Shown here in pieces: positions 33,664-43,915 of a stretch of DNA of 64,000 nt. Under the pieces are notes generated by a model. The model did not search any database. It was not told the DNA's origin and saw only the letters and a program-made list of their open reading frames with translations. Position 1 is the stretch's first letter. Each line of letters begins with the position of its first letter. The DNA is from Anadara kagoshimensis (taxonomy: Eukaryota > Mollusca > Bivalvia > Arcoida > Arcidae), in assembly GCA_021292105.1 (NCBI GenBank), contig CM037862.1, positions 34,747,770 to 34,811,769 on the forward strand, given 5' to 3'. Both the position numbers and the translations under genes were made by a program.

Positions 33664-33886
33664 GAATTTGTTTAAAACACGAGCAACTGGGGAGTTTTTT
33701 TGCTTTTGCATACTATTCAGAAATTTTTATTATTTAGTTTAATTTATACATGTGTCTTTGTTAATGTGTAAATGCAAGAGGGAACATACAACAAAAGTTT
33801 CTAAACCTTATACAAGGTCAATAGACTAGGAAGTGTAAATATCTATACATTTATTTATATACACCAGGTAAATACACAAATATGTA

Positions 33887-34080
33887 GGTAAACAACATTG
33901 ACCTGTCCGCTTAACTCTTGATTTACACATTCATTATAAACAAGTAAATTGAAGTAATAGGGATAAGGTGTGTATATTTCATCTACCTGATGTGAACACT
34001 AATGGGCAATGTGTATATGTATTAACTGTGAATCCTAATGCTACCTATGTATTGGATGGACTATGGCTATATTGAAAATA
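33887..34080. mobile_element. M3 MITE, truncated copy
   Basis: Begins TAGGTAAACAACATTGACCT and continues with the family interior (TGTGTATATGTATTAACTGT) but the second inverted end is missing. Confidence 0.65.
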
Positions 34081-34522
34081 TTGAACAACCCAGAGACAGA
34101 CTTTCCAATATTACAGCGACACTGGCTTTGTTTATGGGTTGTTCAAACTTCCATCTCTAGCCAGGTGCTATGTGATATTTAAAGATTACCCTGCAAGCAT
34201 TTGGGCATCCAATGAAAATTTTGAAAAATTCAGAAATTTTTATTATTTAATTTAATTGCGTCTTTGTTAATGTATATGCAAGAAGGAATATACAACACAA
34301 GCTTCTATTTTAACCTTATACAACATCAATAGACTAGGAAGTGTAAATAACTATACACCAGGTATATACACAAAGTAGGGTTATTATGCATGCACGACTT
34401 ATATGTACTTTACATGTACATAGAGTAATTGTATCGTACCTATATCATGTATATTGAACAACCCAGAGAGAGAGAAGTGACACTGGCTTTGTTTATGGGT
34501 AAACTTCCATCTCTAGCCAGGT

Positions 34523-34761
34523 ATAATGGACTGGGGGTGTGGTACGCTTGTCTGCGGCGTACTGACTCTGTGAGCTAGCACGGTAAAGTCGCCCTGAGTG
34601 CGCGCTAGTACAAGGCAGACCATACAACACACTCGCACTTCACATGCATACACAAAAATTGTTCATAGATTAATCCATAGAGATTAATTAAATAGTTCTC
34701 GTCGCGAATAGCTGAAAAATTGCTGATGCGACGTTAAGCAACATTCAACCAACCAACCAAA
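34523..34761 (+). mobile_element. SINE-C with 11 bp target duplication
   Basis: TCTAGCCAGGT flanks it on both sides (34,512-34,522 and 34,762-34,772). It contains GGTACGCTTGTCTGCGGCGT and CTAGTACAAGGCAGACCATA, and ends in (AACC)n. Removing it restores the segmental duplicate. Confidence 0.8.
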
Positions 34762-35157
34762 TCTAGCCAGGTGCTATGTGATATTCAAAGATTACCCTGC
34801 AAGCATTTGAGCATCCAATGAAAATGTTGAATACCCCCACCCCCATCCCAAACCCCCGAGAGAGAGATATTAATGACACTTTGTTGTTGGGTCCGTCCCA
34901 TGTTTAAAAACTCGTTACTGAATTTATAATTAATAAAAAAAATTCATTTGCCGGCTAGTTTATACCAAATACAGTATCCTTGCATTGTTACATTGAATGT
35001 ACCGGTTTAAAACGGGACTCAAATACTAAAAGTGCACGTGCATTCAACAACTTAAAAATGCACATAATGTCAATTCCCAGTACGCGTTTAAATTGAGTTG
35101 ACATTTTTGTATATTCATGTAATTGCAAGTAACACTGAAATGCATGAATGTACTTAC

Positions 35158-35300
35158 TAGGCTAACTTGTGCTGTCCGTCCTGTTAGAATCAGCAACTAC
35201 GAATGACTGGTTATGCACGGATTGCTCACAACTCAGATGCCCCGCCCACTTTTTCTCTCTCGTGTTTTCCGGGTTTGCGCATTGGTCGATTTCATTCATA
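35158..35300 (-). promoter_or_regulatory. Probable promoter and noncoding first exon of the gelsolin-like gene
   Basis: On the minus strand a donor CTA|GTAAGTA lies at 35,157, preceded by a stretch of higher GC than its surroundings. Further upstream are a GC box (GTGGGCGGGG, about 35,238-35,247) and an inverted CCAAT motif (GACCAATGCG, about 35,278-35,290). This order (CCAAT, GC box, exon, donor) fits a first exon feeding the acceptor at 31,311. The transcription start is not determinable from sequence alone. Confidence 0.5.
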
Positions 35301-35407
35301 AAGATAGGGGTGAAAAGGTCGCCCAAGAATGTGGGTTTGATGATACAGTCAAACCTGTCTATAAAGGCCCTTTTAAGAAACCAGAAATTAAAATGTTTTA
35401 ATCAGAA

Positions 35408-37410
35408 CAAGAGGCCCAATAGGGCCTGTACCGCTCACCTGGGCCGTAAACAGCACAAAAACACAATATATACTATAAAGTATAAAGAGCAATAAATCTG
35501 ATGTGGATATTTAGATATTTAAGAACTCGCATCTATGACCATAATCTATATTAAGGGTCATCTAAGTAGGGAAATTCAAGTGAAAACCATTTGGTTGAAA
35601 AGCATTAAAGAGGGGTATAATTTTGAAATTACCTACACGAGCGTGAAGGTTTATGAATAAAAGTACAATAGGAATTGATAATTTTAGAAGTTTTAAAATA
35701 TTTATTGCATGTTTTTATGAAAATTGTTAAAAAATACACGTGCTGGGGGAAATAGTTTAAACCTTGTATAACGAATTAATTTTAAAAAATGAAAAGATAT
35801 TAAGATAGTTAACGTCATAGAGCAGTGCAAAGGGACCAGATTTTGTTAAAAAAATACGAGGTTTTTAAAAACTCGACAATTTACGGTTGAGGTTATCTAC
35901 GATTTATTTTCCTTTCAAAAATGCGTGTACCAGGCGTGATATTTATATTCTAAGGTCACTATTAATCCAAAATACAACAAGTCACTAAAAGTACACGGTC
36001 ACACAATACTATTCTATTTGATTTGAGGTGAATATTGTTTGGTTTGAACAATGTTGAACTATTTAAAGCCGAATATGCCTCAACAATAATCAAGTAATAT
36101 ACAAACTTAGCTTTTAAAATCTTCCCTTGGATCGTTGGTAGCCTTAGAATATGAACTATCAAGCCTGGTACACGCATTTTTAAAGGAAAAACAAATCATA
36201 GAAAACCTCAAATGAAAATTGTAGATTTTTCAAAAACCTCGTGACCTCTATGACGTTGACTATCTTAATAACTTTTCATTTTATAAAATTAATTCGTTAT
36301 ACAAGGTGTAAGCTTTTTCCCCCAACACGTGTATTTTTGCACAATTTTTTTAAAAAATGCAACAAATATTTTATAAACTCTTAAATTACCAATTCCTGTT
36401 GCATTTTTATTTATAAATCGTCACACTTGTGTAGGCAATTTCATAATTATACCCCTCTTTCACGCTTTTCAACCAAATGGTTTTCACTTGAATTTTCCTA
36501 CTTAAATGACCCTTAAAATGATCACTGCATCAATACCAACAATATTCTAATTTACATGCCTATACAAAAATTTTATAGTTTTCGAGATAATTAACCTTTT
36601 TGGTATTGTTTTGAAACCGTGACCTTGACCTTTGGACCCATGGCCTTTTTCTATACATCAAAATGATTGTTGTATCAATACCTACAACTTTTTCATATAC
36701 ATGCCTATACAAAAAGTTAATAGTTTTCAAGATAATGAACCATTTCAGTATTCTTTCGCATCTGTGACCTTGACCTTTGAACCAATGACCTTAATCTATA
36801 CATCAAAATAATTGTTACATTAATACCAACAATATTCTAATATACATGCTTATATAAATTTTTTTATAGTTTTCGAGATAATAAATAATATAAGATAGGT
36901 AAAAAATTAGGTCATGACCTTCATAATTGACCTTGACACCATTTTGATAATTACAAGAATATGTCAAAACTGAAAACCCCATGTCATTATCTGGTCATAT
37001 AGTCAAGTTATAACAATTCAAAAATATTTTACGATTTTTGCAAAATTAAACTCAAAAACGCGTAACCTTTTTTTAAACCAAATTTCATGAAATGAACAAA
37101 TTTAAAGGTTAAGACTATGTAGAATCCAAATATCACATCAGTTTTTGCCTCCAATGAGTGGTTCAAGAGAAGAAGATTTTTTTAGGTTTTGTCTATTTTT
37201 AGTAACAGTGGCCATCTTGGATATTCGATCGCCATGATTTGAACAAACTATAGTTAGACTCTGTCAAGGACCTTCCATGGCAAATTTGGTTTCAGTTTGC
37301 CCAGTAGTTTCGGAGGAGAAGATTAAAGTTTACTGACGCACGCATGGACGCACGCACGCACGCCTCGCCATGCCATAAGCTCACATGGCCTTTGGCCAGG
37401 TGAGCTAAAA
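35408..37410 (+). mobile_element. Pearl-like / Helentron-associated element, copy 4, with a nested foldback
   Basis: The 5' hairpin AGGCCC-AATA-GGGCCT is followed by GCTCACCTG; two to three diverged 145 bp core units lie at about 36,517-36,890, then the unique stretch, an ACGC run, and a 3' hairpin TGGCC-TTT-GGCCA with CAGGTGAGC. A 966 bp inverted repeat occupies 35,551-36,516. It ends about 110 bp upstream of the proposed gelsolin-like promoter region. Confidence 0.8.
35551..36516. repeat. 966 bp foldback with about 400 bp arms
   Basis: The left arm (35,551-35,958) and the right arm (36,139-36,516) are imperfect inverse copies: TTAAGGGTCAT / ATGACCCTTAA at the outer ends, GAAAACCATTTGGTTGAAAA / TTTTCAACCAAATGGTTTTC, and CGTGTACCAGGC / GCCTGGTACACG at the inner ends. 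The loop is about 180 bp. No coding capacity is evident. Confidence 0.9.
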
Positions 37411-38460
37411 ATGCAAAAATGGACTTTGCAAATTAACGTAAGGTTGAACAGGCAGGTGGACTTTTTACAGGTTCAAAAAACAGAAAGAGCAATTGGGATA
37501 ATTGAAAAACAGGTGCCCTTAGGCCTATATGGTGGGGGTCTTTCAGTCAAAATTGACTTCAATTTCAAATAATTTTAAAACTGTCCGATTTCATCACGAG
37601 GGGTGATGTATTAATTTATTTCTTTCGTTATTTTATTTTAAATTTAATTTTTTTTTTCTTAATTACTGACTTTGGTTCCAGTACTCCATCTTTAACCGGT
37701 ACATGCACTCTACATTGTATGGATTTTGCTTCCAGAACATTTGTATGGCACTAGCCAGTTTATTTCTACTTGTTATGGTGATCTCTTACTTGAATCCTTA
37801 TACACATGAAATTTATAAAATGAACCTTATAATTACTGCATGTATGCATTAACCATTGCAATCTAAAACATGATTTTTTTTACTAGATTTATAAACAACA
37901 TATGAACAACTGTGTGGTTTAGGCAATTAAGACTCATCAGAGCCGCCAACTGACCCGCAACCCGCGGATCCAACCTGCAGTTACACATGAATTCCCGCTG
38001 ACCCGCCAAGACAGGGACTGACCCGCAAATGATCATACAGTTTCAGTATTTGCAGTGTTTATTCCACATGTAATCACGGCGAATTTGAGTTATTACGTGG
38101 GTGGACTTAGGATGTATTGGGGATTAATTTTGTGCTGGTAGCGGATGAAAAATCACAGCACGCATATACTGTATCTATTTCTCTTTGATATTACACCGCA
38201 ATGCCACCTTTTTAATCTAATTTTCTTTTTTTTTTCGGGGTTGGCAGAGCCCAACGCACCTTATTTGGCAGGATCTCGGTCGGACCCCCAATTACACAAA
38301 ATAGGGTTGGCAGCTCCGACTAATGCATATTCTGCATAGCTGTGGGTTTGAGTCCCAGAATACATAAAATACCATGAAGCAAGACATTTCAAAATACACT
38401 GTTCAATTGCAGATTGTAAATAAATACAGACAAAAAATTCAGTGATTAACCTTGCCATGG
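37411..38460. other. Intergenic interval without recognised content
   Basis: AT-rich. A short stretch near 37,950-38,020 has repeated 'GACCCGC' phrases. No exon, promoter or complete repeat was recognised. Confidence 0.4.
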
Positions 38461-38702
38461 AGGGAACCTCAGTGGCTGGATAGTTTTAAGAGTGCACACT
38501 TACTGGTAACAGCAACTCTAATCTAGCTCTTGTGTTAGAATTACGCTCGGGCCAGATCCTAGTCCAAGAAAGTTGAGTCAGTTTGCTTACCAGAGGTCAA
38601 TGGTTTCTCTGGGCACTCCAGTTTCCTCCATCATCAATGAAATGACAGCCTAAATATAATTGAAAGAATCTTGACTGGAACACAAACTTAATCACTCTAC
38701 TT
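38461..38702 (+). mobile_element. SINE-B copy
   Basis: Head AACCTCAGTGGCTGGATAG, body TTTCTCTGGGCACTCCAG, tail TTGAAAGAATCTTGACTGG. Confidence 0.65.
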
Positions 38703-38765
38703 CCATATAGAGTCTTTTATTCTCGGTCACTTCACATTACTATTTAATGGGATAATGCCTACATA

Positions 38766-38926
38766 CAGTGCAACCTGTCTTAAAGCCCACCTCTATATAA
38801 GGGCCACCTGCTTACAAAGGCCAGTGGCATTGTGTCCCAATTGTTCTTTATTCATATTATTTAAACCTGTATAAAGGCCACTCTTACTGATCCCCCTATG
38901 GTGGCCTTTATAGACCGGTTTGACTA
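38766..38926. mobile_element. Foldback MITE, family M2, copy c
   Basis: TA-flanked, CAGTGCAACCTGTCTTAAAG at the left and 'tagaccggtttgacta' at the right. Confidence 0.65.
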
Positions 38927-39040
38927 TACTTTGCAATAATTTATGCAACATACCCATGATACGGAGACCATTTGTTATAAACCTCCTATAGAAAATACTT
39001 TTGTAGGTGACCCTAACCACCCCAAATATTATTGTAGTGT

Positions 39041-39202
39041 TCTAGCCACCCAAGGTAACCAGTAAAAGTGGCCTTTAAGGGCAGGTGACCTTTATATACA
39101 GGTTCAAATAATATGAATAAAGAACAATTGGGATACAATTCTACTGGCCTTTAAATGCAGGTGACCCTTATATAGAGGTGGCCTTTAATGCAGGTTGAAC
39201 TG
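39041..39202. mobile_element. Foldback MITE, family M2, copy d (left end lost)
   Basis: The right end GCAGGTTGAACTG is intact; the left end begins inside the family sequence. It nearly touches the M1 copy at 39,207. Confidence 0.6.
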
Positions 39203-39206
39203 TATA

Positions 39207-39393
39207 CAGTAAAACCTCGTTATAATGCCCCTTGATAACTTTGCCACCTCGCTTATCGCCACACTATTTTGAAGTCCCAAAATCCGTTTTGTCGATGTAT
39301 TTCTTTATCCGCGTCCCCCAATTTATCGCCAAACCCCTTTATAACGCCAAAATTTGACTGAACAAATGGTGGCGATGAATCAAGGTTTTACTG
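39207..39393. mobile_element. Foldback MITE, family M1, copy c
   Basis: TA-flanked, CAGTAAAACCTCG at the left and CAAGGTTTTACTG at the right, 187 bp, best match to copy b. Confidence 0.8.
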
Positions 39394-39479
39394 TATGTTT
39401 TACAGCTACAAGATTGAATTCCTTAATTTCCTCCTTTCAAATGAAGTTTAGGAGATATCCAGGAATCATCCTGTCCATA

Positions 39480-40092
39480 TGACTGTCTCAATATTATGTC
39501 AAGATATCATTAGCTAAAGACAAACTGGCAGAAATTTTGACCTTTGCAATATGCTCAGGGTAATGTGTAGAGAGAGTTCCTTAATGCTTGCCATGACACA
39601 GCATCAGTTTTTTAAGGGCTCTTCCTAAAGATCCTGTACTTAATTTCTAAATGCCAAGTGCTTGGAGAAAGAACAGTCATCACCTATTCCCAACTCTTGG
39701 TTAGACCCCTGTTGGGGTTTAGGGGGTATATAAGAATAAACGTGTTCATGCAATTGTCCCTCTATGTCTTCAATATTGAAGGATTTTGATCTAACTTGGC
39801 ACAAATGTTTACCAGCATGAGACAATGTGTCACATAGCAAATTGAGTGCACAGATTGAGGGACAGTACCCAGTGATGAAACCTAAGTCAGCTTCACTGAG
39901 TTCCAGTTTTAGAACCAAAAGCTACTGAAAATCAAGATAAATTTTAATGCAATAAATACTTATCATGCAGTTTCATAATGCCGAGTGCTTGGCAAAAGAA
40001 GTCACTACCGTCTTTCAATCTTGGGTCAGACTTGGTCACACAACCTCCCACTCATGGAGCATGCATTACCAACTGAGCTTCCGCAGTGAACC
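39480..40092 (-). mobile_element. SINE-A in two pieces
   Basis: Body at 39,480-39,725 and a second body-plus-head at 39,963-40,092 ending in AGCTCAGTTGGTAATGC (minus strand). The 240 bp between is unrelated, so this is either an interrupted element or two fragments. Confidence 0.55.
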
Positions 40093-40358
40093 TCAATATA
40101 AGTGCTTGGGCTTGAATGGCTACTGTCCCAAACGTTGCAAACCAAACTTCAATATTTGAGTTATATGATGAATTCATCATTATACATACCGGTATAAATA
40201 ATATTCTACAAATTTGTGTTGTTATTAATTTCATGGATTTTATTTCAGTTGGCAGACAAATACATGTATTAAAACTTTTACTGATCAAAAACAAATTATA
40301 ATTTTATAAAATTATGTTTTAATCACCAACTAAAACAACAGAAACATGCAGATACAAC

Positions 40359-40417
40359 CTCTCTCTTTCTCTCTCTCTCTCTCTTTCATATTCTCACTCT
40401 ATCTCTCTCTCTCTTCT
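40359..40417. repeat. (CT)n microsatellite
   Basis: CT dinucleotides with a TTCATATT interruption. Confidence 0.95.
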
Positions 40418-40749
40418 ATATCCATGTTAATCACATATTCAAAAGGCAGTTATTGTAAACAGAAATGTCGATGGCTTTACTTTCATGACAACTATTTTGC
40501 AAATTTGTATCCATGATGCATTATCATGTGTTATTAACAACTGTTTCATGATTTATGTTTTTATTCACCTATTGCATAATTGGGTTCATCAACATACCAG
40601 AATCTGGTTGTTCAAAGCTGTGTTACCCTAACAAAGTAGTTAGTGAAATTCAAAATTTAAATTACAAATATTCATTATTCACAAAAAATTTACTTAAATA
40701 GCTTCTGATTGATAATATCAATAGTATGTATTTACTTTTGAACAGAAAT

Positions 40750-41342
40750 AAAGAATGGAACAATCTAGAGGATAAGTGACGAATTCATTCGGAACATCCT
40801 CTGGATGTGAAATGATAAAGGCGACAACTTTCTCATTTTTAGCAGCGTATTACAGCACTTTTGAGGAAGTTGAGAAGAAATTAAGATTTTGGCTCAAACT
40901 TTCTGAGTTTATGTAGTCTAATGGTGATCTAGCTATCTAACTTGATTAGAATTTTGGGAAAACTTCGGATCATACTTAATTTTGGGGTGAAACATGCAAA
41001 AAATGGATTTTTCAGAAAACAATTACGTTTAACGCACTCCTGTTCAATAACCGTTCATTGTACAAAAAAGTCGTCCATTGACCGAAAAAAGTTTACGATC
41101 TGACGGAAAAGACGGTATTTTTATATTTTTTCTATCTTGCACATAAAATCCACAATTACTGTTTAAAGTCGACCCTATTTTAACATACCGTTTTGAATTC
41201 GTACCCATAATAAAGTAACCAATTCTTTACCAAATTATTGGTAGGTTTGGCACTTATCCGTTAGGTCTGTGTTAAACTTTTGAGTGGCAAGTTCTGTGGA
41301 TGAGCTCTACTAATAGAAATCATTTAGATTGTTCCATTCTTT
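40750..41342. mobile_element. MITE with 18 bp perfect inverted ends
   Basis: 593 bp. AAAGAATGGAACAATCTA at the left and TAGATTGTTCCATTCTTT at the right. The interior has short matching phrases (GGATAAGTG / CACTTATCC) but no ORF. Confidence 0.75.
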
Positions 41343-42074
41343 CCCGCGAAACCCCTAAAGGTGTCGCCACACTAGTACAAGATACAAAATTTTAGTGACC
41401 AAGTGGTTAGGCTAGCAGAGTTTTAAACAACCAGGCCCAAATGATCAATGCCCCGAAAAATTTGTGCAAACATTATGAGCAGTGCTGGGCAGAGCAAGAT
41501 ATAACAATTTACAAATTTTTGCCATTAAACGGTTGATATTGATTGCAATTGTGGCAAAGTAAAAAGGACATTAAATATTTAAGTAGTATCATAATATAAT
41601 AAAAAAAATCCTTACTTTATTCTTGGCAAGTTCCCATTTCATTTTTTTATATGTCTAAATATCTGCTATTTACTTATAAATTGTGGAAAATAAAGTGTGC
41701 TAAAATAAAATTTTATATTCTAATTAATAGCAGGTCTTTGCAACATGTGCTGAAAATCATCAAAATTTCATGTTTTTGGTTCACAAGATAGTTTCATAAA
41801 GTTAAAAGTTACAATTTCTTGATTTGAACACAGGTTCCACAGTATGAGTATTGAACTATCCAGTATCTGGATACCTGTAGTAGACCTGGGCACATAATAT
41901 GGGCCCGATTTTGTAACAGGCTTTTTGGGTGAAATATATTTACTTGTATACTTATACATATAACTGTGGTAAAAATACTCTGATAGTGACTCCTATAGTA
42001 CTAAATAACAATGATTTTTACATTTGTTATAGTTTTTACTTCAATATCACAAATCATCACATGTGCAAATATAT

Positions 42075-42322
42075 AGGTAAACAACATTGACCTGTTAGTT
42101 TGACCCTTCATTTAAATATTTATCACGGACCAATTACATCTATGTATAGGGAGTACAGTGTTTATTTTGTATACATCGTGAGATACACTCACCTCATAGA
42201 GTACACCTGTGCACTGTGTATGTATTAACTTGGATCTTAACACTACCCATTTATTGAGTGGATCATCCTATATGAATATTCCTAACAAAAGGTAAAGTGG
42301 ACAGGTCAATGTTGTTTACCTA
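42075..42322. mobile_element. M3 MITE, full copy
   Basis: Inverted ends TAGGTAAACAACATTGACCT and its reverse AGGTCAATGTTGTTTACCTA. About 248 bp. Confidence 0.85.
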
Positions 42323-42767
42323 TACTTTTTCTATTATATTGTGTACTATTACTATTATGCCCCAATAAACAGTATGAGGGGGTATATATTTGAAACACTA
42401 TCTTTGTCTATCCATCTGTGAATTCAATGGTATTCTGCAGAAATTACATCAAACTTGCTTACAGTAACTGTTATGTATGAATTATTGTATTTTAATTAAA
42501 AACTTAAATTTATAAGTTATTTAGTTATATACACTGGAACCTTTTCTAAACTAAACATCTGGACCAAAGATTTTTGTTTGGATTAGGCAGGTTTCAGTGT
42601 TAATTTAAGAAACAATATTAATGATATACCTACATGTATCTTGAAAAATAACTTCAGTTTAGACACAGTTTTGATTCAATCAGGGTTAATTTACCACACA
42701 TTCCACTGTACATGTTTTGTTGGATTACAGATTATTAATTACTGCCAAATGCAGGGCTTGAAAATTT

Positions 42768-43060
42768 CACTGGTCCACAGTCTGTCCCTGGTCTATGGAC
42801 CACAAAATCTGGGCACAAGTCCATACCCAATCCAAGACCACCAAATCTGGTACCAAGTCCATCTGCTGTCCAGCAGCAACCAAATCTGTTCCCGATCCAA
42901 CACTACCAAATCTAACCACAGGTGCATCTCTGGTCCAAACCCACCAAATTTGGTCCATGGTCTGTCCCAGTCCAAAACCACCAAATCTGGTCCATGGTCC
43001 CTGGTCAAAGACTACCACATCTGGTCCTAGGTCCATTCCTGATCCAAGGCCACTGAATTT
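42768..43060. repeat. Degenerate 'CACCAAATCTGGTCC' tandem repeat
   Basis: Short phrases ACCAAATCTGG, GTCCATGG and CAGTCCAAA recur irregularly; several overlapping open frames here are by-products of the repeats. Confidence 0.6.
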
Positions 43061-43858
43061 ATTGGATGGACATTTCTTTCCTGTTATTGGTCCTAGTTAA
43101 ATTTGGCAAACTGATATTGCCCAACAAAAGACTGGCAAGTTATGGAACTCCCTGATCTTGGACTACTTAACTTTTGTTTTGGAATCACTGAATAATTTTT
43201 GTTACTATTTCGAGACTAAAATACAGTGTATATATTTCAAGCACTAATGCCAGCAGTTTTACAATGACTGAGGTATAATTAGAATTAGATAAAATTATCT
43301 TGTGCAACATGGACTAGTAAAAATCACAATGCATGAGTCTACAAAATACAAACAATGTATGAGTCTACAAAAATGTGGTAAGAGTTATTCTAAGTAGTAT
43401 TGTTAACAAAGTTTGTTAAACAAACTTCTTCCACAAATTACATATGTGTGTGAGTGTTTCTTTTCCATACTTTTTATAAACTTGCTTCACCAAACTTGCA
43501 CATGGGTGATTTAGTGTCTCTTAGTGATAAAGGTCATTCTTGACTGATGGCAGAGTGTTTGTAAATATGGGTAAGTCTTAGCTACATGTACATGAACAGA
43601 TATTAACATTGAATAACCATGTAAATACATTCATGCCTTCTCACATTTTCTTTGTTGCAACCACTCTTATATTAAGATAGACTGGTTGTAAACAATGTCA
43701 TCAGATTGTGAATGACTTGTATAAGCCTCCTGGTATAATATTATTTGACATTATTGATTCTTGTCTAAAGAATACGACAGAAAGCCTGTTTTTAGTGATA
43801 TTTCAACATTTTAGATTCTCAAAGTCTACTTTTGTCTAAAGATGCAACAGAAAACCTG

Positions 43859-43864
43859 TTTTAT
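43859..43864 (-). terminator. UBA3: Candidate UBA3 polyadenylation signal
   Basis: AATAAA on the minus strand about 52 bp past the UBA3 stop codon; a short 3' UTR would result. Inferred from position only. Confidence 0.4.
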
Positions 43865-43915
43865 TGATGTTATTTGGACATTTTAGTTCCTCATGGTCTA
43901 ATGTTTTGATTGTAG

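Larger units (their letters stand above)
33716..34835 (+). repeat. Tandem segmental duplication, two units, each later modified
   Basis: 33,716-34,228 and 34,229-34,835 share order and sequence: 'CAGAAATTTTTATTATTTA', 'CAATAGACTAGGAAGTGTAA', 'TTGAACAACCCAGAGA', 'CTCTAGCCAGGT' and 'ATTACCCTGCAAGCATTTG'. Unit 1 carries a MITE (M3) and unit 2 carries SINE-C, so insertions after duplication distinguish them. Confidence 0.85.

Noticed and set aside
35169..35495. 108-codon plus-strand frame
   Set aside because: It overlaps the proposed gelsolin-like promoter region, then runs into the start of a pearl-like element; no family resemblance.
38145..38339. 64-codon frame with a hydrophobic start, possible secreted peptide
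   Set aside because: Its signal-like stretch comes from a T-rich run, there is no cleavage-like or cysteine pattern, and nothing nearby supports transcription.
42641..43100. Several overlapping frames of 70-129 codons
   Set aside because: They overlap on both strands over a degenerate tandem repeat (CACCAAATCTGGTCC type), and the Trp/Pro-rich translations differ by frame.
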